This document shows, in pieces, positions 1 through 6,462 of a DNA stretch of 10,775 nt (its first letter is position 1; the number at the start of each line of letters is the position of its first letter). The notes beneath the pieces were generated by a model, which saw nothing but the letters and a program-made list of their open reading frames with translations, made no database searches and was not told where the DNA came from. The translations under genes were made by a program, and so were the position numbers. Source of the stretch: Rhodocyclaceae bacterium (GTDB lineage: Bacteria; Pseudomonadota; Gammaproteobacteria; Burkholderiales; Rhodocyclaceae); NCBI GenBank assembly GCA_025361105.1, contig JANYAW010000067.1:1-10775 (forward strand), written 5' to 3'.

Positions 1-54
1 AAGCGCCGCGCCGATTTGAGCCACAGCTTGCGGGCGCATAACAAATACCGCTAA
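1..54 (+). CDS. Possible C-terminal end of an unidentified protein (partial)
   Basis: Frame 1 is open from the window edge to a TAA at 52-54 and would encode a 17-residue basic tail ending HNKYR. Third codon positions are nearly all G or C, as in neighbouring genes, and a terminator-like hairpin follows 10 bp later, so a + strand gene probably ends here. Frame 3 is also open to a TAA at 39-41 (ending PQLAGA) and cannot be excluded. The fragment is too short to name a family. Confidence 0.3.
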   Translation, partial: KRRADLSHSLRAHNKYR

Positions 55-64
55 AGCGACACGC

Positions 65-100
65 AAAAGGCCTGAATCCGGAAATTGGTTCAGGTCTTTT
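65..100. terminator. Bidirectional intrinsic terminator between convergent genes
   Basis: A 12-bp stem pairs AAAAGGCCTGAA (65-76) with TTCAGGTCTTTT (89-100) around a 12-nt loop, with one G-T wobble. The A run on one side and T run on the other give a U-tract for transcripts from either direction. It lies just after the probable end of the upstream + gene and overlaps the TGA stop (90-92) of the MFS gene on the - strand, so it can serve both. Seen directly; terminator function is inferred. Confidence 0.6.
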
Positions 101-1466
101 GTGCGTATGGACTCGGCGCCGTGTCACCAGCACCAACTGACGAACTATGTGGTGAATTTTGCGGAACCGGCAACACCGCAACCTCACTCAAAATCGAATA
201 TCGCCACGCCCACACCGCCAATATCAGCGAACAAATTCCCGCGCCACCGAGCGTGTAGCGCAGGCCAAAATGCTCACCTACATAGCCGCCGAGTAGTGCG
301 CCGGGTCCAGCCGGTATCAGCATCAACCAACGCACGGTGCTGGTCATCCGCCCCATCATTCCCTCGGGTGTCACCGCTTGGCGCAGCGCCAGCATGTTCA
401 CAAAAATCAATACTGCACCAAAGCTGTAACACAGCAACATGAACACGAACGATGCCACACCCCATCCCATGTGTTCCGCATCGGTCGGTGCAAATCCTAA
501 TTGCAGCCAACCAATTCCGCACACCGCAAAACCCAAAATCATGCATGGCCCTGGCCCGACCCAACGGGAAAAGCGATGACTAAAAGTGCTCGCGATAATC
601 GTGCCGATGCCCATAATCATGTAGCACAAACCGACTTGGTGTTCGCTCAAATGCAGCTCGCGGGTGGCGAACAAAATCTGCATGGTCAGCGCGCCGTAAT
701 GAAACATATGCCAAATGCCGACCGTCACCGAGAGCGCCACCAACAGCGGCTCGCCCGTCACAAAACGCAAACCGTCTTTCATATCGCGCCAAAAATGCGC
801 CTCGGGATTTGGCACTCGCGTCTCAACAATTTTTAGCCCGCGCAAAATCAACACGCTCATTGTCAGCATCAATGCATCGGCCAACAACGCCAAAGGCGCG
901 CCGGTGACTTTGATCAGTGCGCCAGCCAATCCCGGCCCCGCCACTTCCGCACCGCTTGATGCCAAAGCGTTGCGCGAATGCGCTTCAACCAGACGCTCAC
1001 GCGGCACCACTTGCGTCAGCACAATTTGCGCCGCCGAACCGGCAGTCACAAACACCGCACCGATGATGAAACCGACACAATACATAAACGGCATGGACAG
1101 AAACCCCAGTGCCCAAACCGTCGGCACGGAAATCAACACCAGAGCAATAATTGCTTCGCCAGCGACATATACCGGCAACTTGCGCACACGATCCAGCCAA
1201 ACGCCGGAAGGCAGCGACAGCAACACGAAAGGCAAAATCTCCATCGCCGTTAACAACCCCATTTGCGAGGGTGTCGCGGCCAGCAAAACAGCCGCCGTGA
1301 GCGGCAGCGCGAGCATCGTTATCTGGCTGCCCAGCGAGCTAATCAAGATAGAAACCCACAGCCGCCGATAAACCCGCTCACGCAGCAAATCAGTGCTGGG
1401 CAATTGCAACCAAACCGGCCACCACCAAGGCAAGCGACCTGCGCTACGAGAAACATTGGAGTTCAT
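90..1466 (-). CDS. MFS transporter, MFS_3 / EntS-like efflux permease
   Basis: A 458-residue, very hydrophobic protein with about twelve membrane segments. It is expected to export a small molecule across the inner membrane by proton antiport; the substrate cannot be read from sequence. After a cytoplasmic N-terminus (residues 1-35) come TM1 (about 36-62) and TM2 (about 68-87), then an MFS motif-A loop, GVWLDRVRKLP, at about 88-98. The pattern is that of the MFS_3 family (enterobactin exporter EntS and related macrolide/H+ antiporters). The frame stays open upstream to an ATG at 1625, but I chose the ATG at 1466. The extra 53 residues are polar, unlike an MFS N-terminus, and run through a dispersed intergenic repeat. 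No strong ribosome site precedes 1466. After the last TM the tail (about the last 35 residues) is Pro/Ser rich, and SVGAGDTAP in it is encoded by another copy of the repeat. Divergent from pepN. Confidence 0.85.
   Translation of the reverse strand: MNSNVSRSAGRLPWWWPVWLQLPSTDLLRERVYRRLWVSILISSLGSQITMLALPLTAAVLLAATPSQMGLLTAMEILPFVLLSLPSGVWLDRVRKLPVYVAGEAIIALVLISVPTVWALGFLSMPFMYCVGFIIGAVFVTAGSAAQIVLTQVVPRERLVEAHSRNALASSGAEVAGPGLAGALIKVTGAPLALLADALMLTMSVLILRGLKIVETRVPNPEAHFWRDMKDGLRFVTGEPLLVALSVTVGIWHMFHYGALTMQILFATRELHLSEHQVGLCYMIMGIGTIIASTFSHRFSRWVGPGPCMILGFAVCGIGWLQLGFAPTDAEHMGWGVASFVFMLLCYSFGAVLIFVNMLALRQAVTPEGMMGRMTSTVRWLMLIPAGPGALLGGYVGEHFGLRYTLGGAGICSLILAVWAWRYSILSEVAVLPVPQNSPHSSSVGAGDTAPSPYAQKT
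121..139 (-). repeat. Dispersed repeat copy 1 (CAGTTGGTGCTGGTGACAC)
   Basis: On the - strand this reads CAGTTGGTGCTGGTGACAC. Its last 16 bases are identical to copy 2 at 1569-1584, in opposite orientation. Directly after it on the - strand comes GGCGCCGAGTC, so GAC-A-CGGCGCCG-A-GTC forms an almost perfect palindrome (one mismatch per side). It lies in frame in the 3' end of the MFS gene, encoding SVGAGDT beyond the last membrane segment. Confidence 0.6.
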
Positions 1467-1565
1467 GAATAAAAATTCTGCATAAGAGCGGAGGAATTTT
1501 AGCTGAGGTGGCGAGGAGGTCGGCTTGCGCTTGATGTTTTCGACTTTCTGCAATAACAGATCTCG

Positions 1566-1594
1566 CCTTTGGTGCTGGTGACACGCCGTCACCA
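1566..1594 (+). repeat. Dispersed repeat copy 2, with hairpin, in the MFS/pepN divergent region
   Basis: TTGGTGCTGGTGACAC (1569-1584) is identical over 16 bases to copy 1. The sequence continues so that TGGTGAC (1576-1582) pairs perfectly with GTCACCA (1588-1594) across a 5-nt loop, ACGCC. It sits in the 206-bp gap between the divergent MFS and pepN starts, about 80 bp before the pepN ATG. It could be a repeat-family hairpin, an operator dyad or a leader structure; the existence of other copies favours the first. I saw no convincing -35/-10 pair in this gap. Confidence 0.6.
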
Positions 1595-1672
1595 CTACGC
1601 CATCCGCTATCATTCGATTCCCCAAAACGATTTCTTGCGCGGCTGCATAGCATGCGGTCGCCGATTGCCACT

Positions 1673-4324
1673 ATGAAAACTGAACAACGCGTTCCGATTC
1701 AACTTTCTGACTACCAGGTTCCGCCGTTTTTGATAGCCACAGTACATTTGGATATCAGTATTTTTGTCGATGGTGCGGTGGTGAAATCTACCCTTCAGTG
1801 TGCGCGAAATCCTGCCAGTGTGGCGGGCTTGCCCTTGGTGCTTGACGGACAAGAATTGGAGACCTTGTCGTTACATCTTGATGGGCACTTGCTCGAGGCT
1901 GGCGAGTATGTGATGGATGCCGATACGCTTACCATTACTAACCTGCCCGATGTATTTGTGTTGGAAATCGTGGTGCGAAACCAACCTGATTTCAACACCC
2001 AGCTTTCAGGTTTGTATCGCAGTGCCGACGGCTATTTCACGCAGTGTGAAGCGCAGGGTTTTCGGCGGATTACTTGGTTCATGGATAGACCCGATGTCAT
2101 GTCGTGCTACACGGTGACGGTGCATGCCGACAAAGCCGCGTTTCCGGTGTTGCTCGCCAACGGCAATCCCTTGGCGAGTGGCGATGAAGCGGGTGACGAA
2201 AATGCGGGACGACACTATGCGACGTGGGTTGATCCCTTCCCCAAGCCTTGCTATTTATTCGCTGCGGTGGCTGCCAAATTGGACGTGTTGAAGGACAGCT
2301 ACCGAACGACTTCCGGTCGCGATGTGCAGCTGGCGATTTATGTCGAGCCGGGCAAATTGGATCAATGTCCACATGCGATGGATGCGCTCAAACGCTCGAT
2401 GCGCTGGGACGAAAAAACCTTTGGTCTCGAATGCGATTTGGATCACTACATGATTGTCGCCGTCGGCGATTACAACATGGGCGCGATGGAAAACAAGGGC
2501 TTGAATATTTTTAACACCAAGTACGTTTTGGCGCGGCAGGACACGGCGACCGATACAGATTTTCTTGCCATTGATCGCGTCGTCGCGCATGAGTATTTTC
2601 ATAACTGGACCGGCAATCGGGTGACTTGCCGCGACTGGTTTCAGTTGTCCCTAAAAGAAGGCCTGACGGTGTTTCGCGACCAACAATTTGGCAACGATGA
2701 ACACAATCGATACACCAGCCGGATTATGGATGTGCGTCAATTGCGTGCCGTGCAATTCCCCGAAGATGCCGGGCCGATGGCGCATCCAGTACGACCGACG
2801 AGCTACCTTGAAATCAATAATTTTTATACCCCGACGGTGTACGAAAAAGGTGCCGAAGTGGTGCGCATGATTCACACCTTAATCGGCAAGGATGCGTTTC
2901 GGCGCGGCATGGATACTTACTTCGCGCGCCACGATGGACAGGCAGTGACTTGCGATGAATTTGTCGCGGCGATGGCGCATGCCTCGGGGTTTGATTTCGC
3001 CCCGTTCATGCGTTGGTACAACCAGGCCGGCACGCCGCATGTTCGCGTGGTCGGCGTGCACGATGCGGCTGCGCAGACTTACACGCTGACGATGACGCAA
3101 TCTTGCGCGCCATCAGCCGGGCAGCCCGACAAATCGCCGTATTTGATTCCGATTACCGTGGCGCTATTTGACCCCGATGGTCAAACGGTATTGCAAAACG
3201 GCGAGGCAGCGCAAGTCTTGTTGCTGACCCAGCCAGAGCAAGATTTTGTGTTCACCGGTGTGGCCAACGCGGTGACCAGCGCGCCAGTGCCATCGCTGTT
3301 GCGCAATTTTTCTGCGCCAGTGATTTTGGAATACGAATATTCCAATGCAGATTTGTTGCATTTGTTGGCCTACGACAGCGATGCCTTCAATCGCTGGGAA
3401 GCCGGGCAGCGTTTGTTTGGTCGTTTGATACTGGCGGCGGCAGCACGCTTGAGCGCTGGTGAGCCGCTGAGTGCATTGACGTGGCCGTCTCAGTTGGTGC
3501 TGGCGACACGCCATCTGCTGCTCGATACGCAGATTGATTTTGCCTACAAAGCTGAGCTTTTGATTTTGCCTAGCGAGTCAACTTTGGCCGAGCAAATGAC
3601 CGTGGTCGATGCAGAGAATTTATATCTCGCGCGTTTGGCGTTCGGACAATTTTTGGCCACCAATCTCGCCAGCGAATTCGCTCACCTCTACACCACGTTA
3701 GCACCAACGCAAGCTTATCGCCCTGACACTGCGGGTGTCGGTCAGCGTCGCTTGCGCAATCTCTGCCTAAGTATTTTGAATGAGCTGGATGAACCTGAAT
3801 ACCGAAATTTCGCCCAACAACAGTTTGCCCAAGCCGACAACATGACTGATCAATTTGCCGCGCTGGTAGTGCTCGCCAACGCGCCTGGCGATGCGGGTCG
3901 TGCAGCATTGGCGGCGTTTTACGAGCGTTGGCAACACGAAGTTTTGGTGGTGGATAAATGGCTGGCGGTGCAATCTGGCAGCCGTTTGCCCAATGCATTG
4001 GCCGAGGTTGAGCGACTCGCCGACAGCGCGATTTTCGATATCAAAAATCCAAATAAAGTTTACGCACTGATTCGCAACTTCGGCGCCAATCATCGACACT
4101 TTCATGCCGCAGATGGCAGCGGCTATCGCTTCATGGCAAAGCAGATTGCGCTGCTCGATCCGATAAATCCACAAGTGGCTTCGCGCCTCGCCCGTAGCTT
4201 TGATCGCTGGAAGCGCTTCGATGCACAGCATCAAGCGCACGCCCGTGCTGCGCTGGAATCGGTGCTGCAAATCTCTGGACTTTCGGGTGGCGTGTTTGAG
4301 ATTGTGGGCAAGTCATTGGCATGA
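1673..4324 (+). CDS. pepN: Aminopeptidase N (M1 family zinc metallopeptidase)
   Basis: Cytoplasmic zinc aminopeptidase that removes N-terminal residues from peptides late in protein turnover. It is 883 residues against 870 for E. coli PepN and is collinear with it throughout. From the chosen start, GAMEN (substrate-binding loop) is at 270-274, the zinc site HEYFH at 306-310 with the third ligand Glu at 329 in SLKEG, and the transition-state Tyr at about 390 in TVYEKGAE. Each matches the E. coli position plus 9, so the active site is complete. The C-terminal helical domain is also recognisable (PNKVYALIRNF, DGSGYRFMAKQI, NPQVASRLARSFDRWKRFDA). The frame allows an ATG at 1652, but starting at 1673 places the conserved DY...P motif as in E. 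coli. Neither start has a clear Shine-Dalgarno. It heads a + strand unit, and its stop overlaps the start of the ABC transporter gene. Codons at 3491-3509 contain a dispersed repeat copy. Confidence 0.97.
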   Translation: MKTEQRVPIQLSDYQVPPFLIATVHLDISIFVDGAVVKSTLQCARNPASVAGLPLVLDGQELETLSLHLDGHLLEAGEYVMDADTLTITNLPDVFVLEIVVRNQPDFNTQLSGLYRSADGYFTQCEAQGFRRITWFMDRPDVMSCYTVTVHADKAAFPVLLANGNPLASGDEAGDENAGRHYATWVDPFPKPCYLFAAVAAKLDVLKDSYRTTSGRDVQLAIYVEPGKLDQCPHAMDALKRSMRWDEKTFGLECDLDHYMIVAVGDYNMGAMENKGLNIFNTKYVLARQDTATDTDFLAIDRVVAHEYFHNWTGNRVTCRDWFQLSLKEGLTVFRDQQFGNDEHNRYTSRIMDVRQLRAVQFPEDAGPMAHPVRPTSYLEINNFYTPTVYEKGAEVVRMIHTLIGKDAFRRGMDTYFARHDGQAVTCDEFVAAMAHASGFDFAPFMRWYNQAGTPHVRVVGVHDAAAQTYTLTMTQSCAPSAGQPDKSPYLIPITVALFDPDGQTVLQNGEAAQVLLLTQPEQDFVFTGVANAVTSAPVPSLLRNFSAPVILEYEYSNADLLHLLAYDSDAFNRWEAGQRLFGRLILAAAARLSAGEPLSALTWPSQLVLATRHLLLDTQIDFAYKAELLILPSESTLAEQMTVVDAENLYLARLAFGQFLATNLASEFAHLYTTLAPTQAYRPDTAGVGQRRLRNLCLSILNELDEPEYRNFAQQQFAQADNMTDQFAALVVLANAPGDAGRAALAAFYERWQHEVLVVDKWLAVQSGSRLPNALAEVERLADSAIFDIKNPNKVYALIRNFGANHRHFHAADGSGYRFMAKQIALLDPINPQVASRLARSFDRWKRFDAQHQAHARAALESVLQISGLSGGVFEIVGKSLA
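3491..3509 (+). repeat. Dispersed repeat copy 4, inside pepN
   Basis: CAGTTGGTGCTGGCGACAC matches copy 1 at 18 of 19 positions. It is read in frame as QLVLAT in the C-terminal domain of PepN, where alignment with E. coli PepN needs no insertion, so the protein absorbed the motif without visible damage. Being coding, this copy could be coincidental, but the match is closer than chance should give. Confidence 0.45.
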
Positions 4325-6120
4325 CGACTAGCGCATCGGCAACACCAACTGCGCATCCGCTCAAGCGCTTATTCAGCTACGCACAGCGGTATCGCGCCGA
4401 CGTTTTGTTGGCATCTTGTTATTCCGTTCTCAACAAATTTTTCGACGTGCTACCGGAAATTTTGATTGGAGTAGCGGTCGATGTGGTGGTCAGTCGCAAG
4501 GAATCTTTCGTCGCTAAATTTGGCATCACCGAGCCGCGTGATCAACTCCTGTTGTTGGCGACACTCACGGTCACCATCTGGGTGGGCGAATCTTTGTTTC
4601 AATATCTCTACGATGTGAAATGGCGACAGCTTGCGCAGGACTTGCAGCACGACATGCGCATGCTGGCCTATCGACATGTACAACAGCTCGAGTTGGCGTA
4701 TTTCGAGCGCAATCGCACCGGCAATTTGCTCTCGATTCTCAACGAAGACATCAATCAAATGGAACGCTTTTTGAATGGCGGCGTGAACGATTTGATTCAA
4801 GTTTTCGTCGGCTCTTTGTTGGTTGGCGCGGTGTTCTTCGCCCTCACCAGTCAGCTTGCGTTTCTCGCGCTGATTCCGGTTCCTGCAATCTTGTATGGCG
4901 CATTTTGGTTTCAAGCGCGGCTCGCTCCGCGCTATACGGCAGTGCGCGAATCGGCTGGCGCACTGGCAACACGGCTGAACAATAATTTATCCGGCATCGC
5001 CACCATCAAAGCCTACGCCGCCGAAGATTTTGAGGCTGCGCATATCGCCGATGGCTCGAATGCTTATCGCAACATGAACGCACAAGCGATTCGACTTTCT
5101 GCCGCGATTACACCAGTGATCCGCATGGCAATTTTGACCGGCTTTACTGTCACGCTGCTCTATGGTGGATTGATGACGCTCGATGGCGAAATCGGTGTCG
5201 GTAGTTATTCCGTGCTGGTGTATTTGACTCAGCGCCTGCTATGGCCGCTGACGCGCCTGGCGGAGATGACTGATTTGTACCAACGCTCGATGGCCTCGAT
5301 ACAGCGCGTGATGGATTTGCTCGATACGCCGCTGGCGATTCCTTATTCAGGCTTTGCACTAGCAGCGACGAACACGCGCGGCGAGCTGGAATTTGATCGT
5401 GTGCGTTTCACTTACGCCGGTGTCAATGCGGCAGCGATAGATGATTTAACTTTGCGCATCGCACCCGGCACCAGTGTCGCTTTTGTTGGCAGCACCGGCG
5501 GCGGCAAGAGCACTTTAATTAAATTGCTGCTGCGTTTCTATGAGCCGCAGCAAGGCGAAATTCGCCTCGATGGACAGGCGATAAATTCGCTGAATTTGCA
5601 GGACTTGCGGCGCAATATCGGCTACGTCGCGCAAGACACTTTCTTGGCCGATGCCAGCGTCGCCGAAAATATTGCCTATGGCATGAAAGACATACCGCTT
5701 GCGGCCATTATCGAAGCTGCGCAAGCCGCCGAGGCGCATGAGTTCATCAGCGAATTGCCGCTGGGCTACGATACGCAGGTCGGTGAGCGCGGGATGAAAC
5801 TGTCCGGCGGACAACGCCAGCGCTTGGCGCTAGCCCGCGCCATTCTCAAAGACCCGCCGATATTGATTTTGGATGAAGCCACATCAGCCGTCGACAACGA
5901 GACCGAAGCCGCGATACAACGTTCGCTGGAGCGATTAGTGGTCGGTCGTACCAGCTTGCTGATTGCTCATCGTCTGTCGACCATACGCCACGCCACCTGC
6001 ATTAATGTATTGGAACGCGGTCGCATCACCGAGACCGGCACGCACGATGAATTGCTCGCGCAGGGTGGCACTTATGCGGCCTTGTGGCGCTTGCAAACTG
6101 GTGAGCATGTCCCCATTTAG
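4321..6120 (+). CDS. ABC exporter half-transporter (fused permease and ATPase, MsbA/ABCB type)
   Basis: A 599-residue inner-membrane protein expected to work as a homodimer exporting a lipid, peptide or drug; substrate unknown. The N-terminal ABC_membrane domain (about 20-320) has six predicted helices, with hydrophobic stretches near 27-50, 75-95, 155-205 and 260-305, and a typical intracellular loop (LAYFERNRTGNLLSILNEDI). The ATPase domain (about 355-590) is complete: Walker A GSTGGGKST at 390-398, Q-loop Gln438, signature LSGGQ at 494-498, Walker B ILILDE with catalytic Glu519, D-loop SAVD at 522-525 and switch His550. All key residues are intact. The start ATG overlaps the pepN TGA (ATGA at 4321-4324), implying coupled translation, and the DUF3301 gene follows after 9 bp. 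There is no peptidase C39 domain, so it is not a classical bacteriocin exporter. It could equally be annotated MsbA-like or multidrug-like. Confidence 0.93.
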   Translation: MTTSASATPTAHPLKRLFSYAQRYRADVLLASCYSVLNKFFDVLPEILIGVAVDVVVSRKESFVAKFGITEPRDQLLLLATLTVTIWVGESLFQYLYDVKWRQLAQDLQHDMRMLAYRHVQQLELAYFERNRTGNLLSILNEDINQMERFLNGGVNDLIQVFVGSLLVGAVFFALTSQLAFLALIPVPAILYGAFWFQARLAPRYTAVRESAGALATRLNNNLSGIATIKAYAAEDFEAAHIADGSNAYRNMNAQAIRLSAAITPVIRMAILTGFTVTLLYGGLMTLDGEIGVGSYSVLVYLTQRLLWPLTRLAEMTDLYQRSMASIQRVMDLLDTPLAIPYSGFALAATNTRGELEFDRVRFTYAGVNAAAIDDLTLRIAPGTSVAFVGSTGGGKSTLIKLLLRFYEPQQGEIRLDGQAINSLNLQDLRRNIGYVAQDTFLADASVAENIAYGMKDIPLAAIIEAAQAAEAHEFISELPLGYDTQVGERGMKLSGGQRQRLALARAILKDPPILILDEATSAVDNETEAAIQRSLERLVVGRTSLLIAHRLSTIRHATCINVLERGRITETGTHDELLAQGGTYAALWRLQTGEHVPI

Positions 6121-6129
6121 GAACGCACT

Positions 6130-6462
6130 ATGGACATAATCGCCGCCTTCGGCATCGCGACACTCGCCGCAGCGACATGGCTGTGGGTTGACAGCCTCAA
6201 AGCGCGCGAAGCCGCGATACGCGCTGCCAAGCAAGCTTGTGCGACAGAAAATTTGCTGCTGCTCGATGACACTGTAGCGATTCATCACATCCGTTTTGGA
6301 CGTGATGATGAAGGAAACTTGCGCTTGCGTCGCGTGTATTTTTTCGAGTACAGCGACACCGGAGAAAACCGCAACGATGGCAGTATTGCGATGATCGGCA
6401 GTCGCGTGTTGATGACCAAGCTTTCGACGCAGTCGGTGGTTCATCCGACTTTTCTGCATTAA
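6130..6462 (+). CDS. DUF3301 domain-containing small membrane-anchored protein
   Basis: A 110-residue protein of unknown function. One N-terminal hydrophobic helix (residues about 2-20, IIAAFGIATLAAATWLWV) is followed by a basic/alanine-rich amphipathic stretch (KAREAAIRAAKQAC) and a small cytoplasmic-looking domain with LLLLDDTVAIHHIRF and RRVYFFEYSDTGENR. The order CxxxxLLLLDDTVA, then a positively charged beta strand, then F-E-(Y/F)-S matches the proteobacterial DUF3301 family from memory; the length is usual. The start is supported by AGGA at 6119-6122, seven bases before the ATG. It is the third gene of the pepN-ABC unit. Its stop codon overlaps that of the convergent kinase gene by 4 bp (6459-6462), and a terminator-like hairpin lies in its last codons. 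Confidence 0.85.
   Translation: MDIIAAFGIATLAAATWLWVDSLKAREAAIRAAKQACATENLLLLDDTVAIHHIRFGRDDEGNLRLRRVYFFEYSDTGENRNDGSIAMIGSRVLMTKLSTQSVVHPTFLH
6431..6454 (+). terminator. Candidate intrinsic terminator at the end of the pepN unit
   Basis: AGTCGG (6431-6436) pairs with CCGACT (6445-6450) across an 8-nt loop and runs into a short T-tract (TTTT at 6450-6453). It is the only hairpin plus T-tract near the end of this unit. The stem is only 6 bp and lies inside the coding sequence, 9 bp before the DUF3301 stop, where ribosomes would interfere, so function is uncertain. Confidence 0.35.

Noticed and set aside
715..1371. 218-codon open frame on the + strand within the MFS gene
   Set aside because: Antisense to a clear membrane transporter; low-complexity Ser/Thr/Pro composition and no recognisable domain. 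A shadow of the real gene's codon bias.
1530..1560. TTGATG followed 17 bp later by TAACAG as a promoter for pepN
   Set aside because: Spacing is right, but only 4/6 and 3/6 bases match the consensus, too poor to claim.
1608..1613. TATCAT as a -10 box for pepN
   Set aside because: No acceptable -35 lies 16-18 bp upstream, and GTGACA at 1578-1583 is 24 bp away.
1467..1625. N-terminal extension of the MFS protein to an ATG at 1625
   Set aside because: The 53 extra residues are polar and have no MFS counterpart, and the stretch runs through repeat copy 2. The ATG at 1466 gives a normal family length.
3767..4270. 167-codon open frame on the - strand within pepN
   Set aside because: Antisense to the conserved C-terminal domain of PepN, with no recognisable domain or ribosome site.
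4333..4351. Possible fifth repeat copy (reverse strand, CAGTTGGTGTTGCCGATGC) at the start of the ABC gene
   Set aside because: Only about 14 of 19 positions match; too weak to separate from chance in coding sequence.
5208..5216. GTGCTGGTG in the ABC transporter gene, resembling the repeat core
   Set aside because: Only nine bases match and it encodes ordinary VLV codons; expected by chance.
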